Assembly: GCA_025331445.1 (NCBI GenBank)
Contig: JAIWNE010000011.1
Coordinates: forward strand, 186,001-250,000
DNA length: 64,000 nt
Direction of reading: 5' to 3'
Origin: Blakeslea trispora
Taxonomy: Eukaryota > Mucoromycota > Mucoromycetes > Mucorales > Choanephoraceae
Positions within the stretch are counted from its first letter, which is position 1. Every line of letters begins with the position of its first letter. The translations under genes were made by a program, and so were the position numbers. Of the stretch, positions 47,497-59,306 are shown piece by piece. The notes below the pieces were generated by a model. The model made no database searches, had not been told where the DNA came from, and saw only the letters and a list, made by a program, of their open reading frames with translations.

Positions 47497-48680
47497 TTGA
47501 TTAGCTTAGAATGGCAAGCTGTTACTGATGAATATGAAGACTCAATTCGTCTTGGCCCTACCTTCATTCGCTTGTGCTGCGGAAATCTTTTCTTCAAGAG
47601 GAGTACTTGTTTAGTAAGCAAGAACCAGTCGATTAGTTGGGGTTGCGATGAAAAGGTTGTTCTTGGCGCTTTTTGGGACCTCCACCACAATGTATTTCAA
47701 GGGCACAATATGGTTACAAGAGAAAACAATGATGAAGATGATGCAAAATATCGATCTTGTATGGCTTGTAGAGCATCACTCAAAAAACAAAGCTGCCAAC
47801 TATTGCCTTGTCTTACGGCCCTCATTTTCTTGAGAAAGTAGAATGCGTCAACAGGCTCAGCAGACTCGAAGAAAGACTGGTAGCACCACGCCATATCTTC
47901 CAATCTTTGTGGACCCATAAAGGTCTGCATAGTCAGTTCATAAGTAAAGGTGCCATAGTCAATGTATATGTCAACGTTGATACCTCTGTATCTTCTTTAC
48001 CAAGAAATCTTGACGATACGTCGACTGTACATGTCCACTTAGCAAGAAAGATGACTTACCTTAAGAACTACATGCAAGGAGTTATCAAACCTGACTATGT
48101 TTGGACAGCAGTTCGCTACTTACTATGAACTCCTCTCTACGTTGCTCATGATGTCGATGTTGATGATGAAGAAGAATGAACTACTCGCAATCTACGTCGA
48201 GACAGTTCAAACGAATCGGCAGAAATTAATAAAGACAAGCTAGGTGATATATTCAAAGAAGACTTTGGTCCAGATGATAATGAACAAGGTTCAGATAATC
48301 AAGCCGAGACCACTGAAAATACTGGCTCCCAACATGAAGAGCAGGTTGTTGAAGTAGATGAAGTAGATGCAGAAATACAAGAAACTTTGCTTGCTGATAA
48401 CAACACTGTTCTCAGAATAGCTCCAGCAGAAGGAAACACACCTCTGTCCATTATTATGGATCAAGACTGCAATTCTTTGGACAAAAGTTGGTTACAACAT
48501 CTTATGTGTCTTACCAGTCCATGGTCAAATCAATGACACGCAGTTTTGATAGAAGATTTGCAAATCGCACTGCTTGTCCTTTATTTTTTGATTGCAAGTT
48601 TCAACTGTTGAAGATGAAAAGTAATCTAAACATCATCATTCGAAAAGGGACAATGAAAGCCAACGGTGAGGTATAAAGTT
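47497..48680 (+). pseudogene. Helitron Rep/Hel protein, N-terminal part, decayed
   Basis: Frame-broken fragments follow the order seen at the N-terminus of fungal Helitron proteins: RLCCGNLFFKRST (Cys-rich start), then ECVNRLSRLEERLVAPRHIF, GAIVNVYVNVDTSVSSLPRN, HVHLARKMTYLKNYMQGVIK, an acidic linker of about 90 codons, EGNTPLSIIMDQD, and finally VKSMTRSFDRRFANRT. This is the region upstream of the HUH endonuclease. At least three frame changes and stops are present, and the HUH and helicase domains do not follow. It is probably the left part of an internally deleted element that ends with the relic at 49313-49671. Confidence 0.82.
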
Positions 48681-49312
48681 ACCAATTGTCATACTATTTT
48701 GCTTGTTTTTTCTTTTTTCTTCACTTGTGTTTTCTTTTACTCTTCAATCAATCCATTGATATACAATTATTTTAGAGGAATTGCTAAAAAAGTAAGACTC
48801 TCACACATACTTACCCATCCCATGAATATCATTTTATTAACATGAATAAAACCATCAATATCTATTCAAAGGAAGTTACAGTAAAGTTATAGATTTCATG
48901 ATCAAGAATTGGGTTCAAACAAGAGTATTGGCTCAAGATACTACATATCTGACAGACTCTTAGAGAAATTGTCCTTCACTCCTGAAATATGTCAGAATAA
49001 CAGAATTTCCAATTACAATTCCCTCTCATAAATCTATTAGCTATTTCGTGTAACTAAGAATTGCTCTCATGATTTTATAAAATCCCATTTCACATTAATA
49101 CTTTCTCTTCTCTTTGGATTCACAGGTTCAAAAGCCTAACAAAGGAACAGGAAAAAGTATGTATATTAAGCCAAGTTGTAATTTCTAGTATTAATTCATA
49201 AACAAAGCTGTCTACTATAAACTTGAAAACCCTCGGAATCCATTGGGTAACAGTTAAAACATCATCCCTCATAAATCACTCCTCAAATTCACTCTCGCCT
49301 TTTCCAGTCAGA
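48681..49312. other. Gene-free DNA between two Helitron fragments
   Basis: AT-rich filler with no coding signal. It replaces the HUH and helicase regions expected in a full Helitron. Confidence 0.4.
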
Positions 49313-49671
49313 CACACGTACAGTCAGTGTTGCTGTTGTTAAAGTACAAGATGCTTTGTACTGTAGTGTCTATATCTCACCTCGGCCTCTGCTTTCTTTG
49401 TTGCTTGAAGCTTTAGATTTCATCATAGAAAAAGATTATAGATATGTTGTAATTGCTGGTGGTTTCAATGTGGAAAGTAGCTTAAGAACCAACATACCGT
49501 CATTTTTTGAATGATAATGGTTTGCGTAGCACCATTCCTTCGCCCGTAACATCGACAACAAAATTGAAAACAAAGATCGACAATATCTCTGTCAAGCGCG
49601 AAGTCAAGTCTGCTAGCACTTATGTGTCGTTCACTAGCTATCATGAATTCTTATGGCTAGTGATTAAATGA
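49313..49671 (+). pseudogene. Endonuclease/exonuclease/phosphatase-like domain, Helitron-associated relic
   Basis: Fragments read VAVVKVQDALYCSVYISP, LEALDFIIEKDYRYVVIAGG followed by FNVESSL (a GDFN motif with Asp changed to Gly), then NGLRSTIPSPVTSTTKLKTK, IDNISVKREVKS and YVSFTSYHEFLWLVIK before a stop. The order (DFN motif, conserved IDNI, S-x-H near the end) matches the EEP nuclease fold that some large Helitrons and non-LTR elements carry. A stop and a frame change lie inside. The mutated DFN motif implies loss of activity. Linkage to the Helitron fragment 0.6 kb upstream is inferred. Confidence 0.6.
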
Positions 49672-49784
49672 CTTGAATTTTTTTCTTTTAATAATTGTTG
49701 AGCTGTAACTAAGATTTACAACCATAAATTTGGTGCCCCCGGTCAGCAAAAGTTTTCTAAAAGCATAAAATCGTTTATTTTATC

Positions 49785-50495
49785 ATGGTTTTATTTGAAG
49801 TAAAATGGGGCACACAAAAGTTATTGATCGAATCAAGTCAAGAAGAATTTGATAGCTTGACAGTCAGTGACTTGAAATCAAGATGCCAAACCTGGACTGA
49901 GATTGACTCTAGATTTATAAAACTGCTGGCTCATGGAGGTAATGAGTGTTCGATAAGGCTTTTGCTTATGGATACTGATCGCGTTTGCTTCTTCTCTTCC
50001 TTAAAAAAAGTACAGCCATACTAAAGGACGATCAAGCACTACTAAAGAACTACAAGGTTGTCCATGGATCCAAGATTCTATTGATGGGGTCAAAAGTAAG
50101 GCGTATTGGACCAAGCCAATAACGTGTCAGATACTCATGCCACTTAGAGCCATATCTCGCCTTCAAGCACACAACCTCTACCAGATGCCCCGGTAGCTGT
50201 TCGCTTAATTTGGCTGAGAAACAGACGTGAATCAGTCTTGAAGCCAGACATTCAACGCTATCAAAAACAAGTGGAAGAACACATTAGTACAGGAGGCAAT
50301 GAAGCATCTCCAGAAAGAACAAAAAAACTCGTAATGTATGGCAAATATATGCATGAACAACTGATGCATATGATGTATCAGTTGGACGCTATGCCTCACA
50401 TTAGTGATGCTGAAAGAGTAGAGAGAAAAAAAAACGTACAAGAAACAGAGACTTTATTAGATTTGATCGATACCATTCAAAAAAAACTCAATTAA
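49785..50495 (+). CDS. BAG-domain Hsp70 co-chaperone (BAG1-like), 197 aa
   Basis: Exons 49785-49945, 50011-50095 and 50148-50495 join to 197 aa. Residues 1-82 resemble a ubiquitin-like fold (VLFEVKWGTQKLLIE at the start, VVHGSKILLMGSK at its end). The C-terminal part (about 110-195) is a helical BAG domain with KKLVMYGKYMHEQLMHMMYQ and ETLLDLIDTIQKKLN. BAG1-type proteins bind the ATPase domain of Hsp70 and speed nucleotide exchange, the Ubl linking to the proteasome. The donor of intron 1 (GTGTTC) is weak. An alternative donor 12 nt upstream breaks the frame. The stop codon overlaps the stop region of the GH5 gene by 8 bp on the other strand. Confidence 0.85.
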
Positions 50496-52923
50496 CTAAA
50501 ATACCCTCTACCGATAAAGTGGCCAGCCCACCTTCTTGTTTCGTTTGTTCGTTAATAAACCAGTGTAAAATCCAATAGTGCTCTTGGCAGGTATGCACCT
50601 TCCAATAGCCTTGCGTTGTCTCTACCTTTGTTTCAGTGGGTGGTAGTGGGAAATGGCAGGAAGGAAGATAGATTTCAGTAGGACTGGTGCATGCTGTATT
50701 ATAGCTGATGGTGTAATCAAATTTAGCTTTGATTTTGTCAGTAGGGGACTGGAAATGGATGGATATAGGGATACCTGCTGTCAGGCGAGGATGAGGCCGG
50801 TGCAGACTGATAACATTGCGACGATTGGTGTGTTGCTGGTATTGTCTCAACAAGGCTTGTAGAGAGTCTGTACTTTCTGCTTGATTGGAGTTAGTCCAAG
50901 GTAGCTTATCAGCTGCGGTGGTTCCTGTCACTTTGTCTTCCTCATCTTCATCATGATCAGGTGTCATTGTACTGGAGGAAGCAGTAGAGAGCATTGTGGA
51001 TTGATCTGTGATAGACAGTTCAAGTTCTGCAGTTAAAGACGAGGATGACTCATCTGAAGGAGATTGCCAGATACTCAAATCTTCTCCATTCCATTGATCG
51101 CCCCACTGTGGATCATTGTCGGACATGTAGTTCCATAAACTATAGCTCAATAGATTTTTATCCATCGCGTTGAGGTTAGCATCTAGCGCCTTATTTTGAG
51201 AAGACAAGGGGTTTCCTATATCAGAGATAGGGTCTTCTTTTCGTGTTTGCTTGACCATAAAACAAGATTGAAGCCATTGCCAAAAGTAGTTGAATGAGAA
51301 TGCTTTCGTACTCACACCGGTTTCCATGTCATAAGGAATACCGATTTCACCTAGAATACAAGGGTATTCACCGATCTGCTGCAAACCCTCTGTTTTGATG
51401 GTTTGAATTTGATCCACAAAGCATTGCCTAATCGCCTTTTCACCTACTCGGAGTGCTCTGATGAATCGTAAGGGACCTGTGCCGTATTTGCCTCGATTGA
51501 GATTGATAAAGTCTACATTGTAACTACACCATTTCTTTTTGACTAAGGTCAGCCCATCATACCAGTGAGGAGCATAGACCAATCGATCAAGTGATGCAGG
51601 CATCTCTGGTGGTACCTCGAGCACAGGTGGTTGGACAAACAAAAGGGCACGGGAATGTATTGCTCGTAGTGTCTGAGCATAGTGAACCACATGTTCCTTC
51701 CAATAGTCAATATAGTGCGTGGGTCGATGGTCAAGAGGATTTGTCACGAAGTAATCTGGCTTCAGCAGCTGTTGTGTTTCTTTATTCCACACACCATGGT
51801 TTGCCCAGATACAGCCTGCAGGCCAAGTGTCACTTCGCTTCCAGCCAAAAATGGCATCCACTTTTTGTAACTCCGTCTCCGTCAACCATGCTGTCAGGTG
51901 CCCAGGATCCACCAAGACTTGATCTGTCTTTTTTGGTCCATCCCACTTGAACTCCCAATATTCTACTTTAGTAGGAATGCCTGATCCTAGTAGCATCCCC
52001 TGGAATGAAGTAGGCATTAATCCCATCTTGAAACTGACGTCATCTTGACTTAGTTGGTTGAGATGAGGGACAGAGAGATAACCTTGTCCTGGCTCATTCA
52101 TTGTATCATATCCAATAACAACTGTATCTTCTAAGCCATATTGATGAACAGCTTTGGCAAAATGTTCAAAGCACTTGATAAAGCTGTTCTGAAGATAGTC
52201 TTGAACATGAACGCCATTCACGATACATTTTGGTGCAAATGTTTTGCCTGCAAAAAACAAGGTAAACATAGTGGCGGCAGCTAGTTTCTGGTAGTTTGTA
52301 TTCCAGATCATTTTGGGGTAATTCTCAGATTCTGGATACAAGTTGTGTACAATAGCTGCATTTGTTTCTGAAAAGTGAAGAGGGTTCAGTCCAGCTAAAG
52401 GTAATGTCCAGCCAGGATGACCAGAGCCACCACAATGTCTAGACCACTAAAAAGAAAGAGTAAATAACCAAACAGTGGCCTTTGTTACTGGTAACTCACA
52501 CAGTCTTGATGGGGATCAATATAGGCTTGAATATGATAGTCTTGACATTTCTTTAATATTTGAATAACATAAGCTATGTATTCCTCGTCATAGATACCAC
52601 TATTTCGAAATAAGTTAAATTATTCCAATAGTAAAACAATAGACTACTTGCGGTCCTTCATGCTCAAGCGCTTCCCAGGTGACCAAAAATCGAAGTAGAT
52701 TGAATCCAAGATTAACAAATCGCTTTAGGTGTTTATCTGCTTCGTCCAGTGGGAAAGGTCTTCCCACAAAACTGATTTTTCTATCATAATCCACCCAATA
52801 GCCGTTGCGTTCATGGGAGGGAACACCAATAGGTAGTTTGGTACCTCCACTAAGATTAACGCCTTTGAATAATACAGTACGTTTTGTTTTTGAGTCTATA
52901 AACCAGCGTCCATTAAGCTCCAT
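50488..52923 (-). CDS. GH5 (subfamily 12-like) steryl/ceramide glucosidase, 776 aa
   Basis: Exons 52923-52652, 52599-52500 and 52446-50488 give 776 aa. Intron 1 uses a GC donor (GCAAGT) with an AG acceptor; only this choice yields the expected GIYDEEYIAYV. The TIM barrel has RTVLFKGVNLSGGTK, NLGFNLLRFLVTWEALEHEG, YIDPHQDCWSRHCGGSG, TMNEPGQG (acid/base Glu, about 242), APHWYDG and ILGEIGIPYD (nucleophile Glu, about 491). A beta-sandwich follows. This matches fungal EGCrP/sterylglucosidase enzymes, intracellular glycosidases for ergosteryl glucoside or glucosylceramide. There is no signal peptide. An in-frame upstream ATG at 53070 would add a Phe-rich segment coded by a T tract, so I prefer 52923. 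Confidence 0.9.
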
Positions 52924-53587
52924 TTGAATGAATTGCAAAAAAAAAGAAAAAAAAAACCAGAGAAAACGCAATTTAGCATGAAAAATAAGACCAGCGGAGT
53001 TGATGGCAGCCAACCTTACTCCTTCGCTTGTGACACCTAAAGAAGGTTGCTGCTCAATTAGCGCATACATGCTAAAATATCGAACAACCTATTCCATGCC
53101 TCCGAGTTGACAGACATACGCTATTTTCAGGAAGTAAAGAAATAAGACTTGAGTTGCCCAAATGCTATCTTAAACAGTAAATGGCTGTATACACACACAT
53201 ACTCACACACACACACAGCACTGTAGTTATCGTATAAACGTTGGATCGATATCACATGATTTGTTTCATTACCAAAGTCTACACATTTTAGTGTATGCTA
53301 TATAACCTAGTCATCCGTTCAATGAATTGAATGTAAACATATCAAGAGATAGTATGTTCATATATGATTTGTTGCCTTTCTAGCATGAAATCATTGTCAT
53401 AAAGTCTTATTCTAACACTAACAATGATTAGCCTGTTGAACCAAGAAAGTAATCTGTCTAGTGCTTTAAGCCAACTAGACTTTCTCCCTTTTCTTCTGTT
53501 TTTGATCTGGTTTATTTTGTACAGTCCTGAGGTAAAACTGGGTGTTAATAAATAGCCTCATCTTAAGGCCCTACTCTACTCTCCCTT
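52924..53587. other. Intergenic, short CA repeats
   Basis: Promoter and leader of the GH5 gene, then AT-rich DNA with ACAC repeats at about 53190-53218. No gene was recognised. Confidence 0.5.
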
Positions 53588-54117
53588 TTAAACAAGCTTG
53601 ACATCTCCATTGGCTACAGCCTCTAATCCTTTTTTGTGTGCAAAATACAAGTTGATATAAAAAGTGACAAGGGAGATAAAAGAAAGCCTATAATATCATA
53701 AGTCAGTGCCTTACTTTCTCAGCATTTGCCTCCTTTCAAGGACTTACATAGCACCATTGTTGGCTAAAGAATCCTTGCTCTTTAATGATTTTCTAGTGTT
53801 TAGAAAAGCTGTCAAGCCAAAATAGGCAGCTACCCAAGGAATCACTTTATAACGATTCTAATAGGCATTATAAATCATCTTTTTTTTTGTCCTTCTTTGT
53901 CTTATAACTTACTCTAGTCATGATACCTGCCATAGCTTTTTTTTTTTAATAATGAAAAACACGATGTTAGTATATAGAAGATGCTTTGGTATTGTTGTAC
54001 TTTACCAACAAAAGTGGCTATTACGGAAGACCAATCTTCTTCAAGCTCGCTTCTACGAGGAAGATGGAAAGGAACAATGGCTTCTTCTCGGCGAGGATCA
54101 GACTTAGAAGATGACAT
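53588..54117 (-). CDS. PAT complex subunit Asterix (WDR83OS homologue), 114 aa
   Basis: Four exons (54117-54006, 53935-53913, 53857-53748, 53687-53588) join to 114 aa. Exon 2 is only 23 nt. Signatures of the family: an N-terminal MSSSKSDPRREEAIVPF, then WSSVIATFVGAMAGIMTRNR, a membrane segment (VIPWVAAYFGLTAFLNTR), KSLKSKDSLANN, a second and third hydrophobic stretch ending in FYINLYFAHKKG, and a short polar tail. Asterix is a small three-TM ER protein that, with CCDC47, forms an intramembrane chaperone for multispanning proteins at the translocon. Phases agree across all joins. The identity rests on motif memory. Confidence 0.85.
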
Positions 54118-54850
54118 GGTGGAGAGAGAAAAAAAAATTAAGACTTCCCTCTCATCGCGACAAGTGACTTATTTTATGCCAAATGTTGTACAATCATCAA
54201 AATAGCACTTTTTGTTGTTGGAAAGAGTTTTTATCAATTTGAGTGAAGTGTTTGGCATCTGTTTACTAGCAAATGGCAAGTCCTTCTTACATAGTCATCT
54301 TCTTGGCTTAAATCCTTGAAAAAAAACAAAGAGAAGGAATTTTAAGCCAATATTCTCAAAAGAGAAAAAAAAAAGAGAGGGAGGGAAGGGCTCTTCTGGA
54401 ATATGCGCAACTCTCTCTCTCTCGCTCTCTTTTTTTTTTTAACATTTTAAGTCTAGAGACACGTTAAACCAAAGAAGTATTGTGACTGATTGGACTATCT
54501 ATTTTATTGATATAGGCTTATTACATTAGCCTTTAAAAGAGTACTTTAATTAAGTCTGTTGTCCTTTGATGACTACAGCTACTGTATTGACTCACTCAGA
54601 TCACATAGGGTATTTATCAGAGAGAATATAAGCTCAATTATGTTTATGTCAAGTCATGATAGGATTTGTATTCATTAACACTCTTAAAGAAATCACGCTG
54701 ATAGTCTAAAAAGAGAGAAATATGTGTGTGTGTGTGTAATCTAAATGAAATAGAAACACCGCAATAAGTAACTGTAACTCTATTTTCTATTTCATCTACA
54801 TTTTATTCAACTATCTATCTGTTACTGCATCGTGTGGACATGCTAACAAG
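54118..54850. other. Divergent intergenic region, microsatellites
   Basis: 733 bp between the Asterix (-) and Rho GEF (+) ATGs. It contains CT repeats at about 54410-54432 and a (TG)n run at about 54723-54738. No gene was recognised. Confidence 0.5.
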
Positions 54851-55954
54851 ATGGGGTCAGTAAAACAACCTACATCCCCAGATAAAGACAAAAAGGACAT
54901 TCTTTATCTCAAAAGAACACCTACAGTCACCTATGACTCAACTTCAGGTGGTCCCATTCCTGAGTCTATCAAGAAGTTCTATGTTCAGCAACAGCTTCCT
55001 GTTCGAAAACAAAGTCTGGCTGCTAGTCACAGTCAGAGTAGGGCTCAATATTATAGGCAAAAGTATGCTCAGACTAAAGACCCTGTGCCAAGCACAGTTC
55101 AGCCCAATACACCTTTGCCTACTATTTCAACTGTCAAGACCAGTATGCTAATTGAGGTAGAGGCACCTACACCCACTTCTCCTACCAAAAGAAAGCCTTC
55201 AATCATTGACGATACCATCATTGAGCACTTGGCTATCCAAAGTTCAATATCGTCAGAAGGAAGAAATACCACAATAACATCAAGACAAGAAGAAGAAGAA
55301 GATGATGATGACTTTGATTTTAGAGACAGACCCCCTTCTTCTGTCATCATTCCTATTGATCCTCAAGACGATGATGACGATAGCGACAACGATGACGATG
55401 AATTTGCAAGCGTATTTAATAAGGAGCATTCAATGACCGAGAAAGCCTTTCAAAACCTAGTAGGATCATGGCAACCATCTTCTGCTCACCTGGAAGAGCG
55501 CAAGGGTAGTATAGGAGGTAAGCTAATCAAAAGAAAAACAGTTGGGCAGCAACTCACTCGGGGCATTTTATGGCAGATAGCTTTTCGTTACATTCAATCT
55601 CATCCAATCCTAACAAGTCGTTGGAATCTTTACTGCTTTCCGGGGATCAACAAAACAACGCTCGTCTTTCAACCGATACATCCTTCACCGATCTATCCGA
55701 GCTAACAATTGTTCCTTCTCGCTCAGCCGAAAAATCTTCTGCTGTCATGACAAAAATACAACAAAAGCGAGAACAACAGCAAAAGTCGATTTATGCTTAT
55801 CTATCTCAACAGCCATCTGCTAGAGTTTTTCGAGCTCATTTATCCCGAATTGCAAGTGAGCTTTTGAATGCAGTTGTGTTATCCAACAAAACAAAAGAAG
55901 GCATTGAGTATCATGATGTGTTTACTGGCAAGGAATTGGTTGTAAGAGAAAAAA

Positions 55955-56010
<56 letters not shown>

Positions 56011-59000
56011 GGGGGTATATTCGATTTCGAAAGTAACAAGATGGAATGTTTAGGATTGTTTGCTGGCCATTTTGGATATTCATGATCGTCTAGAGGCATT
56101 GGAAGTTGGATCGGCTCTTAGACATCAGAACTTCTTTCATCACGTGAATTACGAGCCCGTGATTAAGGATTCAATGGAAGAACTCTATGCATTTAACGAA
56201 TTTACCAACACAAATGAGGATAGCGATTTAGAAAGAGACACTAATGAGAGTGGTACAGAATCAATTTTTTTTCCCCTTCAATTCTATTAGCAGTGTGCAC
56301 AATTTCTAATTTAGTCTTAGAGTGGCATTTACCCAAGGGAATCTACACAGATTTGACAGATTGTTATTCACCCACTTGTACAACCGACAAACCTTGTTAC
56401 AGTTGGTCATGTCCTAAAAAGAAGGTAAAAAAAAAAGAGAAAAATGATATTCGCTTAAAAGTCAATAACTTGTGTTGCTTATATTAGAGTCTAAATGAAA
56501 GTCGACTTGATCAATCCAAAGTAATTCTTAAAAAAAAACACTTTTTTACTTGTATGAATAACATGGCGTATTAGGAAGAAGCAGAAGATAGTCGATTATG
56601 GTCACAGTCTGTACCTGAACATATCCTCCAATCAACTTCGACTGAAGAAAGAAAACGTCAAGAATGCATATATGAGCTTATCTATACAGAGCAAGATTTT
56701 GTACGAGACCTTCAATATTTGCACGATGTAAGCTGAACAAGAGAGAGAGAGATGCACTCTCACATTTTCCTTTCATTAAGACTGATCCATCTATGTTTAG
56801 TTTTGGGTAGAGCCATTGTTAACTATGGATGATATTTTATCAGATGAAGAAAAGGTCACTTTTGTCAAACAAGTGTTTCACAACATTGCAGATGTGAGAC
56901 ATACAAATGCTGAACTCTCTAGGGCATTGAGCATGAGGCAAGCCGAGAAATACATTGTATCGGGCATTGGTGATGTCATGTTGGAGCATGTCCGCAATTT
57001 TGAACCCTTTGTCGAATATGGTGCTCACCAAGTCATTGGTAAATTTACATTTGAGCTCGAAAAGAAGCGAAACCCCGGTTTTGCACGTTTTGTAGAAGTA
57101 AGATCTCTGAGTTGTGAATCCAAAAAAAAGCAGAAGCAAGTTTATTAAGTCATAGCTTCAACTCCCTTTTAGGAAACAGAGAGAAAGCCAGAATCTCGTC
57201 GATTGGAATTAAATGGTTATCTGACAAAACCAACAACTCGTTTAGGGCGATATAATCTATTACTAAGAGAAATTTTAAAAAAGACACCAGATGATAGTCC
57301 TGATAAGATATTGATTCCTCAAGTAATGGAGATTGTCACCAAATATCTGGAGCGCGTGAATGCAGAGACAGGCAAACGTGAAAACCTTTTTAATTTACAA
57401 CAAATTCAGGAACGACTCGAATTTAAATCGCCTCAAGAATATGTGGTGAGTTTGAAATTCAGTCAATACACGATGAAAGCCCTGACAGTTGATTTTTTTT
57501 TCTTGAAAGGATTTAAAACTAAATAAGCCAGGACGTCAATTGTTGATGAAAGGCCGTATGAAGCGCAAAGGCAATGTTTCATCCGAATCGTCTGATTTAC
57601 AGGTTTTCTTGTTGGATCATTATCTTGTGATAGCTAAAATCCGATTTGAAGATCATTTGGAAATGTACAAGACTTATAGAAGAGTAAGTACTTGCAGCAA
57701 AATGCCTCCTTTTCGCTAACAAAAAAAGTGGATTTCTAATAGCCTATTCCACTCGAGTTATTGTCACTGAATACCACAAGTAATCGGCAGAAGCGAGTCA
57801 GTTCCATTTTGCCTTATAGTAGATCAGGCTCCGTTGGATCAGGCTCCAACATGATTCCCGGACCCTCTGCTTCCGAAAACATTGCATCCATCAAACCAAG
57901 CAATTCGCTTTCTTTTGTCCACCATGGACGTAAAGGATCATCGACCATCACACTCTATACCACCTCTAACTCAGTTCAGCAAATTTGGGTTAAAAAGATC
58001 ATGGAGCAAAAAGCTCTCTTGTCCGAAAATCGTCGTGTCTTTACCATCACGCCTTTGATTCGAAACCTGTTTCCGACCATCAATCGAGTCAACAGTACAT
58101 CCACCATTCCATGTGAGCCTGATTCAGAAGCACAACGTGTCCTGATTGGTGCAGATCAAGGTGTGTTTGTAGCCAGACTAGATCCAGAGACAAGAGAGAC
58201 AACCATTTCTCGCATTGTCAGTGCTGAGAAAGTGTCTCAAACCGAATTGATGCCAGAATCGCAACTACTGATCTTATCCGACAAGACACTCTGGACATAC
58301 CCAGTCGATATCTTATCGTCTACGCCTTCTCCTCAATCAAAGCGAGGAAGACCTGTCAGCCAAAACACAGCCTTCTTCCATGTGGGTGAGTGTATGAACA
58401 AGACACTTGTGTGTGTAGTCAAGACGACCACGTTAGGTGCTACCACCATTCGTGTGCTGGAGCCTGTGCTGATGGACGATAAGAGCAGAAAGACAAAGTC
58501 GATGTTTATCTTAAAGCGCATTGTCAGAAGTGGACCTGTTGCTTTGAAAGCCTACAAGGATCTCTATCTGCCTAGTGAAGCTTCTTCCATCAACCTTCTC
58601 AAGACCAAGATGTGTATCTCTTCTCCTCGAGAGATTGGTGTGGTGGATATGAAAAGTTTCGGTGTTCAGGCTCTCTTGGATCCCGAAGATCCTGAGCTCA
58701 GTTTTGTCTTTAATCGACCTGATGTAAGACCTATTACTATTTATCGAATCCAATTTGCCGAATATCTTGTTTGTTATAATGGTAAGTGATAGGAATTGAA
58801 GACAATCAACTTAAAGTGCTTATTGTGTGAAATAGAATTCGCGTTCTTTGTGGATCAAAGAGGGCGATATATTAAATCAAGTGCTCGTATTGATTGGGAA
58901 GGCACACCTGATTCTTTCGCACTATCATACCCATATATACTGGCATTTGAGCCGGATTTTATAGAAGTTCGACATGTCCAAACAGTAAGTGAAAAAGATG

Positions 59001-59204
59001 AATGTCTAAAAGCAAAAAGTCTTAATTATTCATTTTCCACTCTAATTCTTTATGTAAAAAAAAAAGGGTGAATTGGAGCAAGTCATTCGAGGCAAAAACA
59101 TTCGCTGTACTAGTAACAATACCCAAGATGCAATCTTACAAGGTGCAATGGATGACCCCGAAAATGATGGATATCAACTTATCTTTCAATTAGAAAAGAG
59201 ATAA
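54851..59204 (+). CDS. Rho1 guanine nucleotide exchange factor (ROM1/2-like): DEP-DH-PH-CNH, 1206 aa
   Basis: Twelve exons (54851-55517, 55577-55941, 56054-56252, 56291-56424, 56488-56520, 56575-56727, 56801-57097, 57173-57445, 57510-57683, 57743-58781, 58836-58984, 59067-59204) keep one frame. An acidic disordered N-terminus (to about 300) leads to a DEP-like region (LVDCLLAILDIHDRLEALEV). The DH domain (about 490-690) has IYELIYTEQDFVRDLQYL and YLTKPTTRLGRYNLLL. A PH domain (about 710-860) and a citron-homology CNH domain (about 880-1170) follow. This architecture is that of Rom2-type activators of Rho1 in the cell-wall-integrity pathway. Intron 2 holds a (GA)24 run. The CNH domain ends in HVQT-GELEQVIRG. 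Confidence 0.93.
55959..56006 (+). repeat. (GA)24 microsatellite in Rho GEF intron 2
   Basis: A pure GA repeat of about 48 nt lies 17 nt after the donor of intron 2. Read through, it would encode Arg-Glu repeats and then stop before rejoining the frame, so it must be spliced out. Confidence 0.9.
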
Positions 59205-59306
59205 TAAGACATAATTTGATCAATTTTGTATAGAATAAAAAAAAAAAACTTTTCTTTTATCTTGATGTTTTTTCTTTATTATTATTATGTCAAAACAACA
59301 CCATGA

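Noticed and set aside
52924..53070. Upstream in-frame ATG extending the GH5 protein by 49 residues
   Set aside because: The extension has a Phe run coded by a T tract typical of leaders here, and related enzymes are cytosolic and start near the barrel.
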